The notes beneath the pieces were generated by a model. The model had not been told where the DNA came from. It saw only the letters and a program-made list of their open reading frames with translations, and made no database searches. A DNA stretch of 15,287 nucleotides, taken from contig JBDKLD010000003.1 in assembly GCA_039795715.1 (NCBI GenBank), positions 1-15,287 of the forward strand. The letters are read 5' to 3'. Position 1 is the stretch's first letter, and every line of letters starts with the position of its first letter. A program made the translations under genes and the position numbers. This document shows positions 5,527-13,005 of the stretch, piece by piece. The stretch comes from JAGOSA01 sp039795715 (GTDB lineage: Bacteria; Patescibacteriota; Minisyncoccia; Phycocordibacterales; UBA9973).

Positions 5527-7213
5527 AACAAAAATCAAAACTGAAGACGATGTACTTGTCGATATTTTGAGCGGTAAATACCGTGACTTCTACTTGCCAT
5601 ATACTCGCAAAAGTACGGACGATGCCGATAACCAGAAAAACTCTATTGAGTATCAAAAGGCAGAAGGTATGCGATTTGCTCTTCAAGAAAGACTGCCTGT
5701 TGCTCCGATAACCCTTAAAGGCTTCTGCTCTGATGGAATCATCTCTGAAAAGCATTCAGGGTTCAAAGAAGACGACAGCATCGCCATTACGGACGATGGC
5801 TTGGTGCAATATCGTATTGACCGACCAAAGTTCCAAAAAATGCTTCAATTCGTGAGTCAGGGCTATTTTAAGGGCGTAATAGCTCTATGCTGGGATAGGC
5901 TGAGCAGAAATCAAGGTGACGACACGCTCATCAGAAAGCTCATGCGTAAAGGAGTTGATTTTCGATTCGTGTACGCTAAATATGACAAGTCAAGTTTTGG
6001 AGACCTCCACATGGACATTGATGGCATGTTCTCTCAGCACCATTCAAGAGTTACAAGCGAGAAAGTCACACTCACCATAAAAAACTCAAGAGAGAAAGGC
6101 TGGTGCACACATAGAGCTCCAATTGGCTATCTCAATGAAGGCAGTATGGAACACAAGCCACTTGACCCTGTACGTGCTCCTATTATTAGGCAGATGTTTG
6201 AATACTACGCTACAGGAGACTGGAGCCTGTCTGACCTCGCCCGCTACGCTAAAGAGCAGGGTCTCGTCACTGTCCCGATGAGACGACGCAGAAGCAAGGA
6301 GGAAATACTCGAAGAGGAAGACGAGTCAGAGGTAATAGAAAAAACCTCACGACCTCTTACAGAAAATCACGTCAGTAGAATGCTAACCAATCTTTTCTAT
6401 ACTGGCAGGGCTCTTGACTCTAGTGGTAACTACATTCCCAGCACCAGCCATGTCGGCATCGTTGACGATGCATTGTTCAATCGAATCAAAGCTGTGCTCA
6501 AAAAGAAACAAGTGAGTACCCACTACACAGAAAAGCTCGACCTTCCGCTCAGAGGAATCGTACGTTGTGCACACTGTGACCGTGTATACACGCCCTACAT
6601 GAAGAAAGGGATTCAGTATTACAACTCTCGTTGTGTAAATGGTTGTGAAAATACACTCAAGAATTTCAATTTCACTTTTATTGGCAATAAATTTGGAGAA
6701 CTCATCAAGGGACTAGCATTTACCGACGATGAATTAGCTCAGATGGACGCTCGTACGAGCACGGATATTGCCTTGCTTGAAGAGAAACGCCAAAAGAGCC
6801 TCGACCAAGTAGAAAGGAAAAAGAAAAAGATACGAGAGGACCTGGCGTACATACGCTCGAATAAGCTCTCTCTTTTGAAAACAGGAGTCTACACGCCTGA
6901 GGCTTTGGTGATTGAAGAAACAAAATTGAGCGAGGAACTCTTCGGTTTGCAATCAGAAGAGCAAGCTTCCGACATTGCCATGCATGAAACAATGAAGGAA
7001 GTACAAAAACTTTCAGAACTGGTAAAAAACGTTGCACCGTATTACGAATTCGCTAAACCGCACGAAAAAGAGAAGATAGTACGTGTTATCTTTTCAGAAC
7101 TGTATATTTCACAAAATACGTTGTCGTTTAAGTGCACTAAGGGATTTGAATGTTTTGAAAATCGTCTTAATGCTGTTTGTGAGCCAATACTTCCTAGGGT
7201 GGAACACTATTGA
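5519..7213 (+). CDS. Large serine recombinase (LSR1), 564 aa
   Basis: A site-specific integrase of the large serine family, which cuts and rejoins att sites through a Ser-DNA intermediate. The N-terminal catalytic domain has 'YTRKSTDD' with Ser32 as nucleophile, the 'NSIEYQ' helix, and 'CWDRLSRN' (124-131) with the conserved arginines. The recombinase domain spans about 195-330. A zinc ribbon follows (Cys350, Cys353, Cys372, Cys376). A long charged coiled coil (about 410-500) is the element that controls integration direction in this family. All key residues are present, so it should be active. Its start overlaps the small upstream ORF by 8 nt. GC content is clearly higher than that of the AT-rich genes downstream, consistent with separate origins. 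Confidence 0.93.
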   Translation: MRKTKIKTEDDVLVDILSGKYRDFYLPYTRKSTDDADNQKNSIEYQKAEGMRFALQERLPVAPITLKGFCSDGIISEKHSGFKEDDSIAITDDGLVQYRIDRPKFQKMLQFVSQGYFKGVIALCWDRLSRNQGDDTLIRKLMRKGVDFRFVYAKYDKSSFGDLHMDIDGMFSQHHSRVTSEKVTLTIKNSREKGWCTHRAPIGYLNEGSMEHKPLDPVRAPIIRQMFEYYATGDWSLSDLARYAKEQGLVTVPMRRRRSKEEILEEEDESEVIEKTSRPLTENHVSRMLTNLFYTGRALDSSGNYIPSTSHVGIVDDALFNRIKAVLKKKQVSTHYTEKLDLPLRGIVRCAHCDRVYTPYMKKGIQYYNSRCVNGCENTLKNFNFTFIGNKFGELIKGLAFTDDELAQMDARTSTDIALLEEKRQKSLDQVERKKKKIREDLAYIRSNKLSLLKTGVYTPEALVIEETKLSEELFGLQSEEQASDIAMHETMKEVQKLSELVKNVAPYYEFAKPHEKEKIVRVIFSELYISQNTLSFKCTKGFECFENRLNAVCEPILPRVEHY

Positions 7214-7434
7214 AACCGAGATTATAAAGTGGAAATCGGTCTTCACTATGTATCCAAATAGGATCGTGGCACTTAGCGGTTACTGATAATATGCATAGTT
7301 TACAACAATTTTATTCAAAAGTCACAAAGACCAAGAGTGTAATTAACTTACTTATAGGTAATAGAGTTAGTATTAGTAGTGAGTGCAATTGATACGATGA
7401 AACTGAGATGGAGGGATAAAACAAAGTTAATAAT
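7214..7434. other. Gap between LSR1 and the DUF5681-like gene
   Basis: I see no gene here. ACCGA (7215-7219) and TCGGT (7236-7240) form a 5-bp stem with a 16-nt loop right after the recombinase stop, but no T tract follows. Base composition shifts to AT rich through this stretch, so an element boundary could lie here. Confidence 0.35.
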
Positions 7435-7989
7435 ATGATAAACCTAGCAATCAATCAAAATACAAAAATACCCTCAGTGGCCAAGGTACTACAGGGTTAC
7501 TTTGGACTGGGAGAGTTCGGAGTAAAACTGGCGGATAGTGAGACAGTATTCCGAGAGAGCGATGTCAAAGCCATTGCACAAATACCCGACAACGCATTTG
7601 AAACATACCAACCAAGACCCCTAAATAACGGCAAAATAACGGATAAAGACCCAATCAGCGGTAAGTTCATACTAGGAAATAATCTAGGCACAGGCAGACC
7701 AAAGGGAGCAAAGAATAAGAAAAACTCTACTGTCACAGAACTTATAAAAGAGGTTGCTCAAGAAAAGCATTACGAGATAAAAGGGAGTAGTAAAAGAGTG
7801 TCAGGAATCAAACTCATAGCAGAGGCAATTGTAGATGGGGCGGTAAAAGGCAACAAAGCAATGATAGACATATTCCTAGATAGAACAGAGGGCAAGGTAA
7901 AACAGTCCATCCAAATGAGCGGAACATTACCTCACGGAGTAATGAGTGATGAGGAGAGGAAAAGGTTGACTGCACTATTTTCAAATTAA
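7435..7989 (+). CDS. DUF5681-like phage-type protein, 184 aa
   Basis: The core 'GTGRPKGAKNKKNS' (about residues 85-98), followed by helices and 'GNKAMIDIFLDRTEGKVKQ' (139-157), matches the pattern of DUF5681-type proteins often found beside phage terminases and recombinases. They are thought to be small-terminase-like DNA binders. The N-terminal 80 residues carry no motif I know. The ATG at 7435 follows an in-frame stop at 7417-7419 and is the first start available. A GGAGGG purine run lies about 19 nt upstream, too far for normal use. It ends one base before an ATG that I do not consider the true start of the next gene. No packaging or capsid genes are present. Confidence 0.7.
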   Translation: MINLAINQNTKIPSVAKVLQGYFGLGEFGVKLADSETVFRESDVKAIAQIPDNAFETYQPRPLNNGKITDKDPISGKFILGNNLGTGRPKGAKNKKNSTVTELIKEVAQEKHYEIKGSSKRVSGIKLIAEAIVDGAVKGNKAMIDIFLDRTEGKVKQSIQMSGTLPHGVMSDEERKRLTALFSN

Positions 7990-8016
7990 ATGATAGAAAA
8001 AAATATCAATAAATGC

Positions 8017-8022
8017 TATAAT
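8017..8022 (+). promoter_or_regulatory. -10 box of leaderless promoter (aldo/keto reductase)
   Basis: TATAAT lies exactly 6 nt before the ATG at 8029, with TAGAAA 17 nt upstream as a weak -35. It lies inside an in-frame extension starting at 7990, which argues that 8029 is the true start. Confidence 0.65.
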
Positions 8023-8028
8023 TGGCAT

Positions 8029-8898
8029 ATGAAAATTCCTACAAAAAAACTTAAAAATGGTTTTGAAATGCCAGTGTATGGACTTGGAACTTGGCAGATG
8101 GGAGGAAGAAAGGATCACGATCCAGCCAATGATGATATGGCTGATATTGAGGCAATAAAAACATCAATTAACAATGGCGTTTTACATATTGATACAGCAG
8201 AGTCCTATGCTGATGGTTATACTGAAAGATTGGTTGCAAAGGCAATTAAAGATTTTGATAGATCGGCAATCTTTTTAGTATCAAAAGTCCATGCAGATAA
8301 TCAAACCTTTGAAGGAATTATACAAGCATGTAAATCTAGTCTTACTAGATTGGAAGTAGACTATTTGGATTTGTATTTATTGCACAGACACAATGCAAAT
8401 ATTCCCCTTCACGAGACAATGAGAGGACTGGATAAATTAATAACGGATGGTGTTGTCAAAAACATTGGTGTTTGCAACTTTACCAAGGAAGCACTTGAAG
8501 AAGCACAAAGTTATACAAAAAATAAAATCGTCTGTAATCAGGTTCACTACAATTTTATTTTTCGAGAACCAGAAAGGACAGGATTGCTGAAATATTGCCA
8601 AGAAAACGATGTATTTTTGAGCGCGTGGAGACCAATACAGAAAGGTGCCATTTTGGAAGACACACCTGAAATCTTAAAAGAAATGTGCGAAAAATATAAC
8701 AAAACACCCGCACAGATTGCAATAAATTGGCTCATATCTCAAGAGAATGTCATTACCTTGTCGAAGACGAGGAATGTTTCCCATCTCCAAGAAAATCTTG
8801 GTGCCATTGGTTGGACTATGAGCGATGAAGATATCGATAAAATCAGAGAAAAATATCCTGTTCAAATAGATATTTCTGATGCTGTTCCACTTGGATGA
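8029..8898 (+). CDS. Aldo/keto reductase, 289 aa
   Basis: An NAD(P)H-dependent oxidoreductase of the AKR family, a (beta/alpha)8 barrel in the cytoplasm that reduces aldehydes or ketones. The catalytic tetrad is visible: Asp55 and Tyr60 in 'DTAESY', Lys86 in 'VSKVH', and His119 in 'LLHRHN'. The nucleotide-binding end is represented by 'LSKTRNVSHLQENL'. The length is normal for bacterial members. The substrate cannot be predicted. The ATG at 8029 is chosen over 7990 because a TATAAT lies 6 nt upstream and the first residues then match the family start. The next gene begins 2 nt after the stop, so it heads an apparent operon with the FMN split-barrel and PQ-loop-like proteins. Composition is AT rich compared with LSR1 and the helicase. 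Confidence 0.93.
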   Translation: MKIPTKKLKNGFEMPVYGLGTWQMGGRKDHDPANDDMADIEAIKTSINNGVLHIDTAESYADGYTERLVAKAIKDFDRSAIFLVSKVHADNQTFEGIIQACKSSLTRLEVDYLDLYLLHRHNANIPLHETMRGLDKLITDGVVKNIGVCNFTKEALEEAQSYTKNKIVCNQVHYNFIFREPERTGLLKYCQENDVFLSAWRPIQKGAILEDTPEILKEMCEKYNKTPAQIAINWLISQENVITLSKTRNVSHLQENLGAIGWTMSDEDIDKIREKYPVQIDISDAVPLG

Positions 8899-8899
8899 T

Positions 8900-9322
8900 A
8901 TGAAAAAAGAAATTCTTAATTACATAAAATCACAAAGAGTTGGAGTACTGGCTGTTGAAATGCTTGATGGTTCACCCCATGGTGCATGTGTGCATTTTGC
9001 TCATGCAGAAAGTCCGCTTATTTTCTATTTTGAAACCTATAGAGAATATCGAAAAACAGAAAGTTTGACTGGTAGAGAAAAGAGCAGAGCAACCTTTGTT
9101 ATAGGTAGTGATGAATCAAACATGAAAACACTACAACTTGATGGACATGTGCGACTACTTCGAGATGATGAAAGGCAATTTTTTAATGAAGTATATTTGG
9201 GCAAATTTCCAGAAAAGAAAGCAAAATCACAAGACCCAAAGTTTGTATTTTTTGTATTCGAGCCGACATGGTGGAGATTTACAGATTGGAATACTCCAAA
9301 CGGAAAACAAATAACACTTTAA
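8900..9322 (+). CDS. Pyridoxamine-5'-phosphate-oxidase-like FMN split-barrel protein, 140 aa
   Basis: A small split-barrel flavoprotein-like protein. The pattern 'VGVLAVEMLDGSPHGACVHFAH' (short here as residues 14-35), the 'REKSRATFVIG' strand and 'LQLDGHVRLL' fit the PNPOx-like/general-stress FMN-binding family, as does the 'WWRFTDW' near the C-terminus. Such proteins reduce small substrates with flavin, or bind FMN or F420. True vitamin B6 synthesis is unlikely for this subgroup. ATG 8900 begins 2 nt after the stop of the reductase gene. An in-frame ATG at 8879 inside that gene is less likely. The pairing with an aldo/keto reductase suggests a small redox operon. Confidence 0.8.
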   Translation: MKKEILNYIKSQRVGVLAVEMLDGSPHGACVHFAHAESPLIFYFETYREYRKTESLTGREKSRATFVIGSDESNMKTLQLDGHVRLLRDDERQFFNEVYLGKFPEKKAKSQDPKFVFFVFEPTWWRFTDWNTPNGKQITL

Positions 9323-9335
9323 ACAGAAAAATAAC

Positions 9336-9926
9336 ATGGAAATAGCATATATAAAAAATATAATAGGCATTATCGCAATAGTCCTTACCTTCGTAGGATA
9401 CACGCCGTACTTCATAGATCTGTGGAAAGGTAAAACAAAACCTCATATTTTCTCATGGTTTATATGGGGAATAGTCACATCCATAATCTTTGCACTTCAG
9501 AAAAGCGATGGTGCAGGTATTGGTTCATATGTCACATTAGCAGTTGCGCTCATATCTGCTGTGATATTTTTTATTGGCTTGAAAAAAGGAAACCGAAACA
9601 TTAAAAAAATAGATGTGGTATTTTTGGTATTGGCTTTAATCGCTATCCCACTCTGGCTACTTGCACATCAGCCAGTCTTATCAATCATTTTATTATCGAG
9701 TATTGATATGCTTGGCTTTGCACCAACAATAAGAAAATCATGGGAAAATCCATATTCTGAAACCTTGTCGCTATATACGATCACCACATTCAGGCATGGT
9801 CTGAGTTTATTCGCTCTTCAAAACTACAGCATCGTTACGGTACTTTTTCCTGCAACTTGGGTAATTGCGAATGCAATGTTCGCGACCATGCTTCTTATTC
9901 GAAGAAAGCAATTAGTACCCAAATAA
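9336..9926 (+). CDS. PQ-loop/SWEET-like multi-pass membrane protein, 196 aa
   Basis: Seven hydrophobic segments are visible at about residues 7-26, 36-54, 62-82, 92-110, 112-130, 146-163 and 166-187. Two PQ-loop-like motifs occur at equivalent places. They are 'TPYFIDLWKGKTKPH' (23-37) and 'APTIRKSWENPYSET' (129-143), each followed by an aromatic/serine helix. This internal duplication of triple-helix bundles plus a linker helix is the SWEET/PQ-loop transporter layout. The Gln of the PQ motif is Tyr or Thr here, so the assignment is by layout rather than exact motif. It follows the split-barrel gene by 13 nt and completes the operon. The substrate is unknown. Confidence 0.7.
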   Translation: MEIAYIKNIIGIIAIVLTFVGYTPYFIDLWKGKTKPHIFSWFIWGIVTSIIFALQKSDGAGIGSYVTLAVALISAVIFFIGLKKGNRNIKKIDVVFLVLALIAIPLWLLAHQPVLSIILLSSIDMLGFAPTIRKSWENPYSETLSLYTITTFRHGLSLFALQNYSIVTVLFPATWVIANAMFATMLLIRRKQLVPK

Positions 9927-10101
9927 AAATACACTCACATCCGAAAGTTTTCCTATTAACTATGTTGCTAGTGGAGTAAACAAGGAAGAATATAAGGGTA
10001 AAGGAACAAAGGGAGCATTAAATGTAATTCAACGCCCTGTGGGCATTTTTGAAGGTTGTACGGGGTTTATTTATGCACATCGAGTGAATGGCAACACTTA
10101 A
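9916..10101 (+). pseudogene. C-terminal remnant of an unidentified gene
   Basis: The frame from 9916 to the TAA at 10099-10101 is open for 61 codons but has no ATG, GTG or TTG start near its beginning. Its translation looks protein-like, with blocks such as 'INYVASGVNKEEYKGKGTKG', 'RPVGIFEG' and 'GFIYAHRVNGN'. It overlaps the end of the PQ-loop-like gene in another frame, so nothing upstream can belong to it. The simplest reading is the surviving tail of a gene cut by insertion or deletion. I do not recognise the family. A chance open frame is possible but less likely given the residue pattern. Confidence 0.4.
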
Positions 10102-10115
10102 AGTTCAGATAAGAT

Positions 10116-10140
10116 GGGCCCGATCACTTTGGTAGAAGTG
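10116..10140 (+). other. tRNA 5'-arm-like sequence
   Basis: GGGCCCG + AT + CACT-TTGGTAGA-AGTG has the order of a tRNA acceptor 5' strand, two linker bases and a D-arm with a GG-containing loop. No anticodon or T arm follows, so it is not a working tRNA. It lies at the left edge of the MerR/LSR2 module, whose right edge is a tRNA-Glu gene. It may be a decayed junction or chance. Confidence 0.2.
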
Positions 10141-10157
10141 AATTATCCACTAGCATT

Positions 10158-10181
10158 AAATTATCCCTTGGGGTATAATTT
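10158..10181 (+). promoter_or_regulatory. Palindromic operator over the -10 box of the MerR-like gene
   Basis: AAATTATCCC-TTG-GGGTATAATTT is a near-perfect inverted repeat with one extra base in the right arm. The right arm contains the TATAAT (10174-10179) that lies 6 nt before the ATG at 10186. MerR-type proteins bind palindromes at their own promoters, so autoregulation is likely. Confidence 0.5.
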
Positions 10182-10185
10182 AAGC

Positions 10186-11028
10186 ATGAGTGTAAAAGAC
10201 GAAGACTGCAACCTAATAGATTACAGAGAATCTGTCATCGACAGAATGGTGAATTTTTCTAATGATAAAAGTTATGATGGTCTAAGAAGTATATTCAGGG
10301 AAAGAAAATACTTTGTTGCCTCACTAGGAGAGATTGGTTACAAGTCAGTAAACACATGGGAAGAGGCAGGTATTCTGTTGGAGAATACAGAGAAAAGAGA
10401 GGGTGGAAAATGGAGGAAGTTCGATCTTATGGAATTGTGTTGGTTTAGGATTATTCACGAACTTAGAGGTGTTGGAATTGGTTTGGAAAAATTGAAAAAG
10501 ATTAAAACTTCTCTATTCTACAGTTTTGGGCATAGTGATGGTAAGTCACTCGAAAGTAAAAATCTGATAGAGTTTTTTATCGCAGAAGTTCTTGATAAGA
10601 AAGATGTTATTTTGGTAGTATCCCCTGATGGGAGATCAACAATGATTCTTGAGGAAGACTATATTTCAAGTCAACTAAAATTCTTGCTTCCTACCACTTT
10701 AATTACATTAAGTTTGAATAGGTTACTAGGTAATTTATTTAATACTCCCGATTTGTATTCCAAAAACACTTTGTATTTCCCTTTCAAAGAAAACAGCAAA
10801 GAGTACGATTTATTAACAAGGGTGTTAAGTGACAAAGAGATAAAAGAAATTAAATTGAAAATAAAAGACAACAAGATTAGGAAAATTGACTATGTGTCTT
10901 CTATAGAAAATCCAGAAAATATATTTGAATCATTGCGTAAAATGCTCAAAGAAAATCCTGATCAAGATTTTCAAATAAAACAAAATAAGGGAAAGGTTTC
11001 GTATTTGGAGCGAGTCGAGAAATCTTGA
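10186..11028 (+). CDS. MerR-like transcriptional regulator, 280 aa
   Basis: Residues about 44-112 show a MerR-like winged helix-turn-helix. The helix 'SLGEIGYKSVNTWEEAG' is followed by 'EGGKWRKFDLMELCWFRIIHELRGVGIGLEKLKKIK', where a wing arginine/lysine set precedes the 'R.i..lr..G..l..i' helix typical of the family. The C-terminal part is longer than classical MerR proteins and includes 'LSDKEIKEIKLKIKDNKI' (215-231), a region I have seen in MerR-like proteins on mobile elements. No metal-binding cysteine set is visible. The start at 10186 is fixed by a TATAAT 6 nt upstream. A longer frame from 10114 would run through that promoter. The gene is followed by the twin hairpins and LSR2, so it probably controls this element. 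Confidence 0.75.
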   Translation: MSVKDEDCNLIDYRESVIDRMVNFSNDKSYDGLRSIFRERKYFVASLGEIGYKSVNTWEEAGILLENTEKREGGKWRKFDLMELCWFRIIHELRGVGIGLEKLKKIKTSLFYSFGHSDGKSLESKNLIEFFIAEVLDKKDVILVVSPDGRSTMILEEDYISSQLKFLLPTTLITLSLNRLLGNLFNTPDLYSKNTLYFPFKENSKEYDLLTRVLSDKEIKEIKLKIKDNKIRKIDYVSSIENPENIFESLRKMLKENPDQDFQIKQNKGKVSYLERVEKS

Positions 11029-11041
11029 TTCGCTCAAAGTT

Positions 11042-11096
11042 GCCCAAGAACTGGGAACTTTTATATCGACCGAAATATTTGCCTAAGAACTAGGAA
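11042..11096 (+). repeat. Two direct repeats, each a hairpin, with compensating changes
   Basis: GCCCAAGAACTGGGAA (11042-11057) and GCCTAAGAACTAGGAA (11081-11096) are 39 bp apart. They differ at two positions only, and these are paired in the stem: CCCA/TGGG becomes CCTA/TAGG, while the AGAAC loop is kept. They sit between the MerR-like gene and the 54-aa ORF. Such a paired arrangement suits binding of two protein dimers or an RNA-level signal. Confidence 0.55.
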
Positions 11097-11122
11097 ATAC
11101 TTCATTAATTTGAAAAAAGTTA

Positions 11123-11287
11123 ATGAAAAAAGAAGAGTTCGTTGCACTACTTGGTATAGAGGTACAAAGTATGACGCAACAAGAAATAGACGAATACTAT
11201 AACTTGTCTATAAACTTATTTAATACACTATTCAATAAGTTTAAGAAAGAAAAAATAGATAGGTTATATAAGGTTAAAATAGTATAA
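11123..11287 (+). CDS. Small ORF upstream of LSR2, 54 aa
   Basis: A 54-codon frame from ATG 11123 to TAA 11285-11287. It is acidic at the start and then strongly basic, with the pattern 'MTQQEIDEYYNLSINLFNTL' (residues 17-36) followed by a lysine-rich helix (NKFKKEKIDRLYKVK). It looks like a short helical DNA- or protein-binding peptide. Small proteins of this style precede recombinases in CPR elements in my general knowledge. It ends 8 nt before LSR2, and its last codons overlap the TATAAT that drives LSR2. It may regulate or assist the recombinase, but this is an inference. Confidence 0.5.
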   Translation: MKKEEFVALLGIEVQSMTQQEIDEYYNLSINLFNTLFNKFKKEKIDRLYKVKIV

Positions 11288-11288
11288 T
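11283..11288 (+). promoter_or_regulatory. -10 box before LSR2
   Basis: TATAAT lies 7 nt upstream of the ATG at 11296, consistent with a leaderless start. It overlaps the stop codon region of the 54-aa ORF, so LSR2 can be expressed separately from it. Confidence 0.55.
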
Positions 11289-11295
11289 AGAAATC

Positions 11296-13005
11296 ATGAG
11301 CGAAGCAGTATATGTAATAGGATATGCCAGAGTATCAACACCAAGACAGGCACAGACTGGTGAAAGTTTGGAAGTTCAGGAGACTGCCATAAAAAGATAT
11401 TGTGATAAGCAAGGGTGGATACTTTTCCCAAACAACAAAGTCTTCAAAGAGCCGTTTACTGGTACGAACACAAATAGACCTGCATACAATGAAATATTAG
11501 AGATGTTAAAGGCAAATAGAAAAGCAATTAACATCAAACACTTCTTATTCTGGGACTTCGGGAGATTGACTCGTGCAGGTACATTGGATTATGACAAAAT
11601 ATGGGAAGATGTAAAAAATTACAATGTAACCCTAAGAGATACTACTGGAGTTATACAAGATGAAAGAGATGCTTTCGAGGAATTCGGATTTAACTTCTCT
11701 TATAAGTGGGCAACAGCGAGACCAAGCGAAGACACTGAAAGGGAGAAGATTGAAGACGCAAGAAAAGAAAGAATTACAATCCTCCAAAGACTCATCGCAC
11801 CAGAAATTAGATTAACTCAAGCGGGATACCATATTGGCAGACCAGATTATGGATTTTGCAACAAGAAAATATTTGTAGATGGAAAGAAAAAATGTATCCA
11901 AACTAGGTTAGACCCTGAAGCAACTTACATAGAAAGAATTTACAAACTTAGAAGTGAGGGTCTCTTGTCTGATCAACAAATCTGCGATGATGTAAATGCG
12001 ATGGGTTACAAAAGCCAGATAATGATTAAGTGGAATAAAGACAAAACAAAGCAAATAGGAACCCTTGGTGGAAATAAACTTGATGTGAAGCAGTTACAGA
12101 AGATTATCAAGAGATTCTCATATTGCGGGGTTATATGTGAGAAATGGACTAAATATCAACCCATAAAAGCAAAATACGATGGTTTGGTTAGTATTGATGA
12201 ATGGAATAAGGCAAACAGAGGCAAGGTACAACTAGATGTAAATAGTGACAACACAATAACTCTACTTAAGGATGTAAACATACATAGTAAGAAGAGAAAA
12301 AAATACAACTCAGATTTCCCATTCAAAGGAATTCTAATGTGCGAGACTTGCGGAAAAATAATGAAAGCCAGTGCTTCTACTGGTAAAAGTGGTGGCAAAT
12401 TTGGTGCATATCATTGCGAGAGAGGTCATGCAAGAAATGCCTTCTCTCAAAAAGATGTGGAAGAAAAATACACAAAATTCTTGAATAGTATAAATTTTAC
12501 AGAAAAGTTCATGGCTATATTCGAAAAGACTGTGTACACACAATTCAGAAACAGAGAGGGAGAACTTGCAGAATATACAATAAAAGCCAACATAAATGTT
12601 GCTGACTTAGAGAGTGAAAAGTTGGCACTCATCAAATCATTCCCAAGTGCTACACTAGATGTGGTAAAGAAGAGTATAGAGGAGCAGATAAGCACACTCC
12701 AGAGACAGATAGACCAAGCAAAGGTTCATAGAAGCGAAATGGAAGTAAATGAGATGGATGTTGTCGGCTTTATAGGGTGGTGTAAAGGAATAATGGAACA
12801 CCCAGCAAAAATCCTTACTGATATAAGGTCAGAACAAGAACTAGTCCAGACTGCTAGTCTGTTTTTTGAAGAATTCCCAACCTACACTCAAATAGTTAGT
12901 GGAACACCAAAATTAACTAGAGTATTCAAGGTTTCTGAGGAATATAAGGTCAATAAAGACCTGTTGGTGACCCCACGGAGAATCGAACTCCGATTAGCGG
13001 ATTGA
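11296..13005 (+). CDS. Large serine recombinase (LSR2), 569 aa
   Basis: A second large serine integrase, unrelated at close range to LSR1. 'GYARVSTPRQ' carries the nucleophile Ser14. 'FWDFGRLTRAG' (85-95) holds the conserved arginines. The recombinase domain spans about 175-345. The zinc ribbon is formed by Cys349, Cys352, Cys374 and probably His378. A coiled-coil region lies at about 435-490. The last 13 codons (557-569) and the stop are read from the antisense strand of a tRNA-Glu gene. The C-terminus was therefore created, or is supplied, by the insertion site, and the element is presumably integrated at this tRNA. The original stop may have been elsewhere in the free element. It is preceded by a TATAAT 7 nt upstream. 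Confidence 0.93.
   Translation: MSEAVYVIGYARVSTPRQAQTGESLEVQETAIKRYCDKQGWILFPNNKVFKEPFTGTNTNRPAYNEILEMLKANRKAINIKHFLFWDFGRLTRAGTLDYDKIWEDVKNYNVTLRDTTGVIQDERDAFEEFGFNFSYKWATARPSEDTEREKIEDARKERITILQRLIAPEIRLTQAGYHIGRPDYGFCNKKIFVDGKKKCIQTRLDPEATYIERIYKLRSEGLLSDQQICDDVNAMGYKSQIMIKWNKDKTKQIGTLGGNKLDVKQLQKIIKRFSYCGVICEKWTKYQPIKAKYDGLVSIDEWNKANRGKVQLDVNSDNTITLLKDVNIHSKKRKKYNSDFPFKGILMCETCGKIMKASASTGKSGGKFGAYHCERGHARNAFSQKDVEEKYTKFLNSINFTEKFMAIFEKTVYTQFRNREGELAEYTIKANINVADLESEKLALIKSFPSATLDVVKKSIEEQISTLQRQIDQAKVHRSEMEVNEMDVVGFIGWCKGIMEHPAKILTDIRSEQELVQTASLFFEEFPTYTQIVSGTPKLTRVFKVSEEYKVNKDLLVTPRRIELRLAD

Noticed and set aside
4453..7989. A prophage, suggested by terminase-like HTH and DUF5681-like genes
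   Set aside because: No large terminase, portal, capsid, tail or lysis genes are visible, so these are treated as parts of recombinase-based elements.
7990..8028. An upstream ATG extending the aldo/keto reductase by 13 codons
   Set aside because: The extension contains the TATAAT promoter box 6 nt before the ATG at 8029 and does not look like the family N-terminus.
10034..10049. GCCC-TGT-GGGC followed by ATTTTTG, looking like a terminator
   Set aside because: The stem is only 4 bp and it lies inside the 61-codon gene remnant, so it is more likely coding sequence.
10114..10185. An upstream ATG extending the MerR-like protein by 24 codons
   Set aside because: The extension reads through the palindromic promoter; the ATG at 10186 has the standard 6-nt spacing from TATAAT.
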